The notes under the pieces: generated by a model
Database searches by the model: none
Told to the model about the DNA's origin: nothing
Seen by the model: the letters and a program-made list of their open reading frames with translations, nothing else
Assembly: GCF_007641235.1 (NCBI RefSeq)
Contig: NZ_CP038157.1
Location: 682,001 to 746,000 of the forward strand
Direction: 5' to 3'
DNA from: Corynebacterium sanguinis
GTDB lineage: Bacteria > Actinomycetota > Actinomycetes > Mycobacteriales > Mycobacteriaceae
Length of the DNA stretch: 64,000 nucleotides
Program-made: the position numbers and the translations under genes
In this document: positions 26,735 to 34,799 of the stretch, one piece after another
Layout of the letters: each line of letters opens with the position of its first letter
Position numbering within the stretch: the first letter of the stretch is position 1

Positions 26735-26810
26735 TGGTGCGCCCGGAGGGATTCGAACCCCCAACCTTCTGATCCGTAGTCAGATGCTCTATCCGTTGAG
26801 CTACGGGCGC
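26735..26810 (-). tRNA. tRNA-Arg (anticodon ACG)
   Basis: 76 bases. Acceptor GCGCCCG pairs with CGGGCGC. The anticodon loop CTACGGA gives ACG, the tRNA whose A34 is edited to inosine by TadA. CCA is encoded. The T arm is GGTTCGAATCC-like. Confidence 0.96.
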
Positions 26811-26869
26811 TGGCAACGAAGACAAACATTACACCGCACGCGCAGAGGCGCCAAAACGCCTGCTCACGG

Positions 26870-28210
26870 CTAAATTCCGAGCACGGACTTCGCGATGAGG
26901 AAGTACACCACCAGCCCGGTCGCGTCGCAGAAGGTGGAGATGAAGGGGTTGGAAAACACCGCCGGGTCCGCCCCCACCGCCTTGGCGGTGATCGGCATCA
27001 TCCCGCCAACCGTGGCGGAGATGGTGCAGATGATTAACAGCGTCGAACCAATCACCGTTCCGATCCCCAGCCCGAAAAATGCTGTGGCCAGAAGGAAGCC
27101 CAGTGAGCCGAGGACGGCGCCGAGCAGCATGCCCACCCGCAGCTCCCGCCACAAGACGCTGAGGATGTCGCTCTTGCGGACGTCGTTAAGCGCAAGCGCC
27201 CTCGTCACCGTCGTTGCCGCCTGGTTGCCGGTGTTTCCGCCGGTGCCGGTGAGAAGCGGGATGAACAGAGAAAGCACGACGACCTGCTCCAGCGTCGCCT
27301 GGAAGATGTCGAGCACCTGGACGGTGAGGATCGCCGACAGCGCGAGCACCAGCAGCCAGACGATTCGGCTGCGCACCAGGCGCAGCACAGGCGTGGACAG
27401 GTAGGGCGTGCGAAGCGCCTCGGAGGCCCCCATGCGGGCGGAGTCTTCGCTGTTGGCACCTTCGGCGACGTCGTGAGCTTCGTCGTAGGTGAAGATGCCG
27501 ATCAGCCGGTTGTCGTCGTCGACCACGGGCACGGCGAGCCGGCCGGAGGAAAGCAGCCATCGCGCGGAGTCCTCCAGGTCGTCGCCGGCGTGGAACACGC
27601 TGGCGTCTTCCATCATCTCCGCGACGCGATCGTCATCGGCGGCCCGAAACAGCGAGCGCAGGCGCAGCACCCCACAGACTGAGCGGTCGGCGTCGACGAC
27701 CGGGATGGTGTAGATCGTCTCCAGCTCGTCAACGTGATCGTGCAGCAGCCCCACGACCTCGCGCACCGTCATCTCGGGGGTGACGTTCGGCACCTTCGGC
27801 GACATGCGCCGGCCCACAGTGCCCTTGCGGTAGCCGAGCACGACGCTGGTGACGCGCTGGTCGTCCTCGTCGAGTTGGCGCACGAGCCGCTCCGCGATCT
27901 CCACCGGCAAGTGATCGAGCAGCGCCACGCGGTCCTCTGCGCCGATTGCGCCGAAGTAGTTGACCACTTTGTCGTCGCCGAGCGCGCGGATGAGGTCGGC
28001 CTGGTGCGCCGCGGTGAGGGCGTCGAAAAGCGCGGCCGATCGCTCCGGCGGCAGCAACCGCAAAATCTTCGCCCCGCGCGAGGCGCTGGTGCGCCCGAGC
28101 AGGCTTGTCAGTTCCCGCAGGCTCAGGGTGGCGAGCTCGCTCTGCACCTCTTCGAGCTCTTCGAGGCTTGCTTCTCGACGCCCACTCAAACGCCGCTCCA
28201 GAGCCTTCAC
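26870..28210 (-). CDS. mgtE: Magnesium transporter MgtE
   Basis: 446-residue Mg2+ channel. The N-terminal superhelical domain (residues 1-130, LLPPERSAALFDAL) is followed by two CBS domains (about 135-260, IPVVDADRSVCGVLRLR and VPVVDDDNRLIGIFTYD) that gate by intracellular Mg2+. Five transmembrane helices follow. The pore/selectivity signature PLLTGTGGNTGNQAATTVTR is intact. The GTG start overlaps the ktrA stop (GTGA), giving an operon ktrB-ktrA-mgtE that links K+ and Mg2+ uptake. Confidence 0.96.
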   Translation of the reverse strand: MKALERRLSGRREASLEELEEVQSELATLSLRELTSLLGRTSASRGAKILRLLPPERSAALFDALTAAHQADLIRALGDDKVVNYFGAIGAEDRVALLDHLPVEIAERLVRQLDEDDQRVTSVVLGYRKGTVGRRMSPKVPNVTPEMTVREVVGLLHDHVDELETIYTIPVVDADRSVCGVLRLRSLFRAADDDRVAEMMEDASVFHAGDDLEDSARWLLSSGRLAVPVVDDDNRLIGIFTYDEAHDVAEGANSEDSARMGASEALRTPYLSTPVLRLVRSRIVWLLVLALSAILTVQVLDIFQATLEQVVVLSLFIPLLTGTGGNTGNQAATTVTRALALNDVRKSDILSVLWRELRVGMLLGAVLGSLGFLLATAFFGLGIGTVIGSTLLIICTISATVGGMMPITAKAVGADPAVFSNPFISTFCDATGLVVYFLIAKSVLGI

Positions 28211-28887
28211 TTTGAAAACCTCTCGAGGTCGCCGGGGCTGCCAGCGGCGACGATGTAGTCAGTTGAAGCGAGGCTGATGCCGTCTTCGAGGGGAATCCAG
28301 CGGCCGTCGCTGACGCGCACCGATATGAGCTGGACGTTGTGCGTGCGCCAGACGTCGCCAAGCACGAGTGGGCGACCCACCAACGCGGCGGGCGGGGCCA
28401 ACCGGGTAATGCCATAGTCGGGCGCAATCTCGGCGAAGTCGCGGAACCGGCCGCCGAGCAGGTGGGCGACACGGCGGCCGGTGTCGCGCTCGGGGCGAAT
28501 CACGTGGTGCACGCCGATCTGGCGCAGGATGCGCTCGTGGGCCTCGGACGTTGCCTTCGCCCAGATGTCCTTGGTGCCCATCTCCATAAGGTTCGAGGCG
28601 GTGAGGATGGATGCCTCGAGGTGGCTGCCGATAGCCAACACGACGCGGTCGACGTCATCGACGCCCAGCTGGCGCAGCGCCTCGGGGTCGGTCGTGTCGG
28701 CGCACACCGCCTCAGTCAGATACGGGGCTTGTTCGCGAACCAACTTTTCGCTGGTGTCGATGCCGAGAACCTCGACGCCGTGGACCATCAATTCACGCGC
28801 GAGTGCCTCGCCGAAACGGCCCAACCCAATGACTACGACCGGGGGAATGTCAATCGTGGGTTTCGATCCGCCGAACGCCTTGAACAT
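28207..28887 (-). CDS. ktrA: Potassium uptake regulatory subunit (KtrA/TrkA-N, RCK)
   Basis: 226-residue cytoplasmic gating protein with an N-terminal RCK Rossmann domain (VVVIGLGRFGEALARELM, binds NAD(H)/ATP) and a C-terminal TrkA-C-like part (residues about 150-226). DTTDPEALRQLGVDDVDRVV is family typical. The ATG at 28885-28887 begins one base after the ktrB stop and is preferred over an upstream extension that would run into ktrB. It forms the Ktr K+ transporter with the next gene upstream. Confidence 0.92.
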   Translation of the reverse strand: MFKAFGGSKPTIDIPPVVVIGLGRFGEALARELMVHGVEVLGIDTSEKLVREQAPYLTEAVCADTTDPEALRQLGVDDVDRVVLAIGSHLEASILTASNLMEMGTKDIWAKATSEAHERILRQIGVHHVIRPERDTGRRVAHLLGGRFRDFAEIAPDYGITRLAPPAALVGRPLVLGDVWRTHNVQLISVRVSDGRWIPLEDGISLASTDYIVAAGSPGDLERFSK

Positions 28888-28888
28888 G

Positions 28889-30241
28889 TTAGCCAATGAA
28901 GGGCCTTTCCTCTGGGTACCGGAAGCGGCGACTGACGGCCGTGGCAGCCAGCGCCGCAATCAGTGTTGTGGGGCCGACGCGGCCCAGGTACATGATGAGA
29001 CACAGGATAACCTGCGACGGGGCTGACAGCTCGGGGGTGATACCCGTCGACAGACCCACCGTGGCAAAGGCGGACATCACCTCAAACGACACCTCGTCGC
29101 CGCTGAACTGCGGATCGAAGATGCGCAGCGCGCCAATACCGGCGGTGACCACCGCGACTCCTGCAAACGCCAGCGCCAGCGATTGACGCGTCACCGAACG
29201 CGGCAGCGTGCGGTGACCGATCGACGTGTCCTCGCGCCCGAGGAACTCCGCGGCCATCGCCGCAATGAGCACGCACGCGGTGGTCACCTTGACGCCGCCG
29301 GCGGTACCCGCAGAGCCGCCACCGATGAACATCAGGATGTCGGTGCCCATCAAGGTGATCGGGTGTGCTTCGCCGTAGTCAAAGGTGTTGAACCCCGCCG
29401 TGCGCGACGTCGCCGAGGCGAAAAAGGCGTTGAGCACCCTCTGCCAGACGGGCATGTCGCCGAACACCCCGTTCCACTCGGCAAACGCCATGAAGATCGT
29501 ACCGGTAAGAAGGAGGAACGCGGTGGCTGTCAGAGTCATGCGGGCTGTGATCGAGATTCGATGAACGCGCACCCGCGAACGCCGCGTCAGACGCACCAAC
29601 TCCGCCCACACGGGGAAGCCCAACCCGCCGCCGATGAGAGCCGCGGCCAGCGGCATGAGCACCCATGCGTCGGCGGTGAACGGGACGAGGTTATCGGTGT
29701 TCGTACTAAACCCCGCGTTGTTAAACGCCGACACGGAGTGGAAGACGCCCTCCCACACCGCGCGGCTAAACGAGTGGTCGTAGGAAACCATGAAGCGCAG
29801 CGTCAGAATTACCGCAACGAGCAGCTCGACGAGCAGTGTGAACGCCACGGTGAAGATCAACGTGCGACGGATCCCGCCCTGGGTGACAGGACGGCCCTCG
29901 GCAGCACCCGTCTGGCGCGCGCGAAAGCTCACGCGGCCGGTAATCAACAGGCCGGACAGCGAGGCGAGCGACATGATGCCCAAGCCACCGAGCTGTATCA
30001 GCGCGAGGATGATCCCTTGACCCAGTGGTGTCCAGTAGGTACCGGTGTCCACCACAGTCAGCCCTGTCAGGGAGACTGCAGAAGTCGCGGTGAACAGAGA
30101 CGGCAGAAACGGCGCCCACTGCGGACCCGCGGTGGAAAACGGCATCATGAGTAGAACGGTCCCGGTCAGAATGAGCGCGAGGAAGACCACGGCGGTGAGC
30201 CGCGCAGGCTCGAAGAGGCCGACAGGGCGGGATTTATCCAC
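28889..30241 (-). CDS. ktrB: Potassium uptake transmembrane subunit (KtrB/TrkH family)
   Basis: 450-residue K+ translocating subunit with four M1-P-M2 repeats. Pore-loop glycine motifs are visible: TSAVSLTGLTVVD, FNNAGFSTNTDNL, TSRTAGFNTFDYG, and the last with VGLSTGITPE. The frame stays open upstream through tRNA-Ser(GCT), so the first residues of the longest frame are tRNA-derived. The GTG at 30239-30241 is the realistic start, 8 bases after a TAAGAT box, consistent with leaderless translation. First gene of the ktrB-ktrA-mgtE operon. Confidence 0.93.
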   Translation of the reverse strand: MDKSRPVGLFEPARLTAVVFLALILTGTVLLMMPFSTAGPQWAPFLPSLFTATSAVSLTGLTVVDTGTYWTPLGQGIILALIQLGGLGIMSLASLSGLLITGRVSFRARQTGAAEGRPVTQGGIRRTLIFTVAFTLLVELLVAVILTLRFMVSYDHSFSRAVWEGVFHSVSAFNNAGFSTNTDNLVPFTADAWVLMPLAAALIGGGLGFPVWAELVRLTRRSRVRVHRISITARMTLTATAFLLLTGTIFMAFAEWNGVFGDMPVWQRVLNAFFASATSRTAGFNTFDYGEAHPITLMGTDILMFIGGGSAGTAGGVKVTTACVLIAAMAAEFLGREDTSIGHRTLPRSVTRQSLALAFAGVAVVTAGIGALRIFDPQFSGDEVSFEVMSAFATVGLSTGITPELSAPSQVILCLIMYLGRVGPTTLIAALAATAVSRRFRYPEERPFIG

Positions 30242-30283
30242 GAGCGAATATCTTAGACCCGGTTTCGCGCGGAAAATGAAGAA

Positions 30284-30314
30284 ACCCCCACCTGAGGTTT
30301 CCTCAGATGGGGGT
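30284..30314 (-). terminator. Intrinsic terminator after tRNA-Ser(GCT)
   Basis: ACCCCCATCTGAGG / CCTCAGGTGGGGGT stem with an AAA loop on the minus strand, followed by TTCTTCATTTT. Confidence 0.88.
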
Positions 30315-30323
30315 AACGCTTTT

Positions 30324-30414
30324 TGGCGGAGACGACAGGATTTGAACCTGCGGCCCTCGTCAAGAGGGCAACTCCTTAGCAGGGAGCCCCATTCGGCCAC
30401 TCTGGCACGTCTCC
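30324..30414 (-). tRNA. tRNA-Ser (anticodon GCT)
   Basis: 91 bases with the long serine variable arm. Acceptor GGAGACG pairs with CGTCTCC. The anticodon loop CTGCTAA gives GCT. CCA is encoded. It reads the AGC/AGT serine codons. Confidence 0.95.
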
Positions 30415-30470
30415 AGACCTTTTCGCATACTACCGAACCATCGCTCTAACGACCAAATAGACTAAGCGCC

Positions 30471-31493
30471 ATGATTCGCCCCGACCTCGAAGCCATCCCG
30501 CCCTACGTTCCCGGCACCCGAAACGACAACGCACTGAAGCTGTCGTCCAACGAGTCGAGCGAGAAGCCGCTGCCGGCCGCCGCGGAGGCGATGGAGCTCG
30601 CGGCGCGCGGTGCCAACCGCTACCCCGACATGTTCGCCGTCGAGCTGCGCGAGACCTTGGCGGAGCACCTGGGCGTGAGTGTCGATCAGGTTGCGGTGGG
30701 AAACGGCTCCTCGGCGCTTCTGCAGCAGCTCGTGCAGGCCACATGCACGACCGAAAACAACGTCATCTACGCGTGGCGCAGCTTCGAGGCCTACCCCATC
30801 TTCCTGCAGGTCGTCGGCGCGCAGGCCCGCGCCGTGCCCGTGACCCGCGACGGCAAGCACGACCTTGATCGCATGGCTTCGCTTATCGACGCCTCCACGT
30901 CCCTGGTGTTCCTCTGCACCCCGAACAACCCCTCCGGGCAGGTCATCACCAACGCGGAATTCGACGAGTTCATGGCGAAAGTGCCCGCCCACGTGACCGT
31001 TGCGCTCGACGAGGCGTACTTCGAGTACAACCGCGACGAGGATGCCGTGGAGGGCACCGACGCGATTGCCCGCTACCCCAACGTGGTGGCGCTGCGCACG
31101 TTTTCCAAGGCCTACGGCCTGGCCGGGGTTCGCGTCGGCTACGCCTTCGGCCCGCGCGAGATCATCGCCGCGCTCAACGCGGTGGCGATTCCCTTCCAAG
31201 TCAGCGCGGTCGCCCAGGCCGGAGCGATCGCCTCGCTCGAGGCCACCGACGCGATGCGGGCCCGCACCGACGAGACGGTGGCGGTGCGCGACGAGGTGGC
31301 CGACCACGTTCAGGCGGCGCGCACCCAGTCCAACTTCGTCTGGCTGCCAGGCGTCGACGCGCAGCGCATCAGCGCCGCGCTCGCCGCCCACGGTGTCTTA
31401 ACCCGCGCCTTCCCCGAGGGCCTGCGCGTGACCGTGACCAACCGCGAGGAGGCCGAGCAGTTCATGCGCGCCTGGGACGCGGTGCAGGGCTAA
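30471..31493 (+). CDS. pat: HisC-like aromatic amino acid aminotransferase
   Basis: PLP fold-type I aminotransferase of 340 residues, the corynebacterial Pat/AroT type related to histidinol-phosphate aminotransferase. It transfers amino groups to phenylpyruvate-like keto acids. Motifs are LKLSSNESSEKPLP, VAVGNGSSALLQQLVQA, CTPNNPSG, DEAYFEY, and the PLP lysine in RTFSKAYGLAGVRVGY. The ATG is 7 bases after a TAGACT box (leaderless pattern). The true histidine-pathway HisC is normally in the his operon, which is not here, so the aromatic assignment is preferred. Confidence 0.85.
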   Translation: MIRPDLEAIPPYVPGTRNDNALKLSSNESSEKPLPAAAEAMELAARGANRYPDMFAVELRETLAEHLGVSVDQVAVGNGSSALLQQLVQATCTTENNVIYAWRSFEAYPIFLQVVGAQARAVPVTRDGKHDLDRMASLIDASTSLVFLCTPNNPSGQVITNAEFDEFMAKVPAHVTVALDEAYFEYNRDEDAVEGTDAIARYPNVVALRTFSKAYGLAGVRVGYAFGPREIIAALNAVAIPFQVSAVAQAGAIASLEATDAMRARTDETVAVRDEVADHVQAARTQSNFVWLPGVDAQRISAALAAHGVLTRAFPEGLRVTVTNREEAEQFMRAWDAVQG

Positions 31494-31503
31494 TCTTGAG
31501 GGC

Positions 31504-32637
31504 ATGACTCAACTGCCCCGCACTGACATCGACCCCAACGGCCTGCTCGAGTACTCGGTGGTGTTCACCGACCGCTCCTTGAACCACATGTCGCAGAAGT
31601 TCATTACCTCGACGCAGGAGCTGCTCGGCATTCTCACCGACACCTACAACGCCGATACCGCCGCGCTTGTCCCCGGGGGCGGCACCGCGGCGATGGAGGC
31701 TGTGGCACGCCAGCTCGCGACCGGCAAGAAAGTGCTGATTATCCGGCAGGGCAACTTCACGTTTAGGTGGACGCAGATCATTGAGAAAGGCGCCATCACC
31801 GACCAGGTCAAGGTCCTCAACGCGGTTGCCACCGATGACTCCGACACCCCCTCGTACGCGCCGCCGGCTTTGGATAGCGTGCGCGAGGCCATCGCCGAGT
31901 TCGGCCCCGACCTCGTGGTCACCGCCCACACCGAAACCGCCTCCGGCACCTCACTCGGCGCGGACTACATCGCCGAGCTCGGCGCGGCCGCTCGCGAGGC
32001 CGACGCCCTGTTCGTCCTCGACTGCATCGCCGCCGGCGCCGACTTCACTGACATGGGCGCCTCGAAGGTCGACGTGCTCATCTCCGCGCCTCAAAAGTCC
32101 TGGTCCGGCTCGCCGGCGACCGGCTACGTGATGCTCAACTCGCGCGCCCGTGAGGCCGTCGTCACGAGCGAATCCACCTCCTTCACCCTCGACCTGGCGC
32201 GGTGGCTCGAGATCTTCGAGGGCTACCGCGAGGGCAAGGCCGCCTACCACGCCACGCTGCCGACCGACACGATCGTGCACAACCTCGAGGTGATGAAGGA
32301 GTCCCTGGCAGTCGGGCTCGACGTTCTGGCCGCGCGCCAGGTCGAACTCGGCCGCGCCGTACGCGAGGCCGCACGCGACCGCGGCTACGTCTCCGTCGCC
32401 GCCGAGGGCTACGAGTCCAACGGCGTTGTCGTGCTCTACTCCGACACCCCCGAGCTGCAGTCCGGCGCGGCGCTGAAGCCCTTCGGCGTGCAGATCGCCG
32501 CGGGCGTGCCGCTCAAGATCGGCGAGGGCGACGGCTTCTCCACCTTCCGCATCGGCCTGTTCGGCCTGGACAAGTGGGAGGATCCGCAGGCCGCGGCGCA
32601 GAAGCTTATCGACGCCCTCGATGCGGCGCGCGGGTAG
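31504..32637 (+). CDS. Class V aminotransferase (alanine-glyoxylate / serine-pyruvate type)
   Basis: 377-residue PLP enzyme of the class V group. Visible motifs are ALVPGGGTAAMEAVARQLATG, a conserved TAHTETASGTSLGADYI, the cofactor Asp region FVLDCIAAGADFTDM, and the PLP lysine in SAPQKSWSGSPATGYVML. The family converts alanine or serine and glyoxylate/pyruvate, and some members act as phosphoserine transaminases; the exact substrate is not readable. The ATG lies 7 bases after TAATCT, a -10 box that contains the stop codon of the preceding aminotransferase gene. Confidence 0.85.
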   Translation: MTQLPRTDIDPNGLLEYSVVFTDRSLNHMSQKFITSTQELLGILTDTYNADTAALVPGGGTAAMEAVARQLATGKKVLIIRQGNFTFRWTQIIEKGAITDQVKVLNAVATDDSDTPSYAPPALDSVREAIAEFGPDLVVTAHTETASGTSLGADYIAELGAAAREADALFVLDCIAAGADFTDMGASKVDVLISAPQKSWSGSPATGYVMLNSRAREAVVTSESTSFTLDLARWLEIFEGYREGKAAYHATLPTDTIVHNLEVMKESLAVGLDVLAARQVELGRAVREAARDRGYVSVAAEGYESNGVVVLYSDTPELQSGAALKPFGVQIAAGVPLKIGEGDGFSTFRIGLFGLDKWEDPQAAAQKLIDALDAARG

Positions 32638-32650
32638 AAATTTCCCCCCA

Positions 32651-32679
32651 GTGACAGCAAAGTTCGCATGATATATAGT
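32651..32679 (+). promoter_or_regulatory. Sigma70-type promoter of the small RNA / DUF3800 leader
   Basis: GTGACA (32651-32656), a 17-base spacer and TATAGT (32674-32679) form a near-consensus housekeeping promoter, stronger than most in this window. Predicted transcription start is about 32686. Confidence 0.65.
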
Positions 32680-32685
32680 CACAGG

Positions 32686-32764
32686 TGTAAGCCAAGGTTG
32701 AGCCGTTAGGCAAGAAGATCTCGGGCAGCAATTCCGAAGACCCGTGTCCTGTGCACGGGTTTTC
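32686..32764 (+). ncRNA. Candidate structured small RNA upstream of the DUF3800 gene
   Basis: Between the promoter and the DUF3800 ribosome site lie three hairpins: a short GCC/GGC stem (32702-32711), TCGG/CCGA around GCAGCAATT (32721-32737), and ACCCGTG/CACGGGT (32740-32760) ending in TTTT, which resembles a weak intrinsic terminator. DUF3800 genes are known to be preceded by several classes of conserved RNA motif; this leader may be one of them. Ends are estimates. Confidence 0.5.
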
Positions 32765-32791
32765 GCGTTCCTGGTAGCGGAAGGGAAGGTC

Positions 32792-33700
32792 GTGCTTCTC
32801 GCATACATCGATGAGATCAGTCAGCCGGGGGCTTTCGTAAGTACCGACGACAACAGATTCCATGATGGCCCCGCGTTCGGGTACGGCGGATTCGTTATCC
32901 CAGAGGGAAATGCGCGCAAATTCGGGGCGAGCTTTACACGCGAAAGAAGAAATTTGTTTCCAACCGAGACGAGCAATGCCGAGCATGAAGGGCGTTGGGA
33001 GCGAAAGGGCTCGGATCTTCTTTTTGCGAGGGCACCACTGGATCGCCCACAGAATCTCAGGGTCTTGGGCTACCTCATTAATCAACTTCGTACGCTTGGC
33101 GGGAACCTCTTTTACTATGCGGAAGAAAAGCCCATCGGCACGCCTAAGCAAACAAACTGTGGTCCCAGGGAATTTAAGCTTCGCGAGGAGACTGCGATGC
33201 GAGAAACGCTAAACCGGATCGCCCGATTCGCAGACAGCAATGATCAAAATGTTCTCGTCATGATGGACCAGATCAATGAGAAGTCGAGGAAACAACGACT
33301 CCCCGTGATGTACTCCCATATCCTTGGCCGCGCTGCGGAGCACGGTGAGATGAGGCGCATCGTAGAGCCGCCTATGCACATCGATAGCCAGCTTTCGTCC
33401 AATATCCAGTTTGCTGATTGGATTGCTGCTCTGGTGAAGCGAGCGATCGAGTACCAACTGGTCGAGAATTCTCGTTACGCATGGGTGGCTGAACAACGGG
33501 CTCTAACTTCAGCGAGAGGCGCATTCACGCGCGAGTCAAAGTTGCGTCTGTACAAGAGGGACCTCAGAGACTTACACCACTCGCAGATTATGCACACCAA
33601 CCGTCCGCTTTTCGATACTCTGTCGCCGCAGACCATGTCTGATCTCAACAGAAAAAGGCTCGAGCAGGTAAGAAAAGCCACGTTCAGGGATCAATCTTGA
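32792..33700 (+). CDS. DUF3800 domain-containing protein
   Basis: 302-residue protein of the DUF3800 family (RNase H-like fold suspected), frequent in mobile and defence-rich regions. An N-terminal LLAYIDEISQPG gives the family YxDExG-like acidic motif. A central VMMDQINEKSRK and a C-terminal SSNIQFADWIAAL supply the other conserved acidic positions. The GTG at 32792 is preferred for its GGAAGGGAAGG ribosome site. A longer ATG frame from 32744 would run through the terminator-like hairpin. Base composition is noticeably more AT-rich than the flanking aminotransferase genes, suggesting acquisition. It stops 14 bases before tRNA-Ser(TGA). Confidence 0.8.
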   Translation: MLLAYIDEISQPGAFVSTDDNRFHDGPAFGYGGFVIPEGNARKFGASFTRERRNLFPTETSNAEHEGRWERKGSDLLFARAPLDRPQNLRVLGYLINQLRTLGGNLFYYAEEKPIGTPKQTNCGPREFKLREETAMRETLNRIARFADSNDQNVLVMMDQINEKSRKQRLPVMYSHILGRAAEHGEMRRIVEPPMHIDSQLSSNIQFADWIAALVKRAIEYQLVENSRYAWVAEQRALTSARGAFTRESKLRLYKRDLRDLHHSQIMHTNRPLFDTLSPQTMSDLNRKRLEQVRKATFRDQS

Positions 33701-33714
33701 CTCGTAGAAAATCC

Positions 33715-33802
<88 letters not shown>

Positions 33803-33854
33803 AGTGCCGCGATTGTAACCTACGGCCCGGGTAGTTCCGTTAATCTGGGGTGGC

Positions 33855-34793
33855 ATGAAAGCGATCCAGCTCACTGACCCCGACAACCCCCGCTCCCTCG
33901 AACTCGTCGACGTCGCTGATCCCAGCCCGGGTGACGGCGAGGTCTTGGTCAAGGTTGCCGCCGCCGGCGTGAACCGCGGCGACCTGATGCAGGCCAAGGG
34001 CATGTATCCGCCGCCGAAGGGCGAGTCCGACATCATCGGCTTGGAGTGCGCGGGTGTGCGCACCGACACCGGCGAGGAGGTCGGCTGCCTTCTCGCCGGC
34101 GGCGGCTACGCCGAGTACGTCGCCGTCCCGGAGGGCCAGCTCACCCCGATCCCGAAGGGTTTCGACCTGGTCGACACCGCCGGCGTTGTGGAGGTCGCTG
34201 CCACCGTCTGGTCGAACTTGGGCATGATTGCCGACGTCTCCCGCGGCGACCGCGTCCTCATCCACGGCGGCGCCGGCGGAATCGGCTCGTTTGCCATCCA
34301 GCTGTGCAAGGCGCTCGGCTGCGAGGTCGCCGTGACCGCGGGCAGCGCGGAGAAGCTCGAGTACTGCCGCGACCTCGGCGCGGACATCACGATCAACTAC
34401 AACGAGCAGGACTTTTCCGAGGAGCTCAAGGGCAGCTGCGACGCCATCCTCGACATCATGGGCGGGTCCTACCTCGAGCCCAACGTTGCCAGCCTGGCCG
34501 TCGACGGCCGCCTCGTCGTCATCGCGCTGCAGGGCGGGCCCAAGGGCACCCTCAACCTGGGCCGCATGCTCACCCGCCGCCAGTCCGTGCACGCCACCAC
34601 GCTGCGCGCCCGCCCGCGCCCGATGAAGGCGGAGATCGTCGACAGCATGGTGAAAAACATCTGGCCGCTGCTGGAAAGCGGCGCCATCAAGGCGAACGTG
34701 TCCAAGACTTTCCCGCTTGCCGACGCCTCCGCCGCCCACGACTACCTCGACTCCGGCGATCACACCGGCAAGGTTGTTCTAACGCTCGACTAA
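33855..34793 (+). CDS. NAD(P)H-quinone oxidoreductase (zinc-independent MDR family)
   Basis: 312-residue medium-chain dehydrogenase/reductase of the quinone oxidoreductase type. It starts MKAIQLTDPDNPRSLELVDV, with VNRGDLMQAKGMYPPP in the catalytic domain and the nucleotide motif IHGGAGGIGSFAIQLCKALG. No catalytic-zinc cysteine ligand pattern is seen. It probably reduces quinones or enones with NADPH; the natural substrate is unknown. The ATG lies 8 bases after TAATCT. The stop is 6 bases from the stop of the convergent class V aminotransferase-like gene. Confidence 0.9.
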   Translation: MKAIQLTDPDNPRSLELVDVADPSPGDGEVLVKVAAAGVNRGDLMQAKGMYPPPKGESDIIGLECAGVRTDTGEEVGCLLAGGGYAEYVAVPEGQLTPIPKGFDLVDTAGVVEVAATVWSNLGMIADVSRGDRVLIHGGAGGIGSFAIQLCKALGCEVAVTAGSAEKLEYCRDLGADITINYNEQDFSEELKGSCDAILDIMGGSYLEPNVASLAVDGRLVVIALQGGPKGTLNLGRMLTRRQSVHATTLRARPRPMKAEIVDSMVKNIWPLLESGAIKANVSKTFPLADASAAHDYLDSGDHTGKVVLTLD

Positions 34794-34799
34794 GCCGAA

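Noticed and set aside
30242..30400. Extended N-terminus of KtrB
   Set aside because: The added residues are translated tRNA-Ser(GCT) and terminator sequence. The GTG at 30241 is the realistic start.
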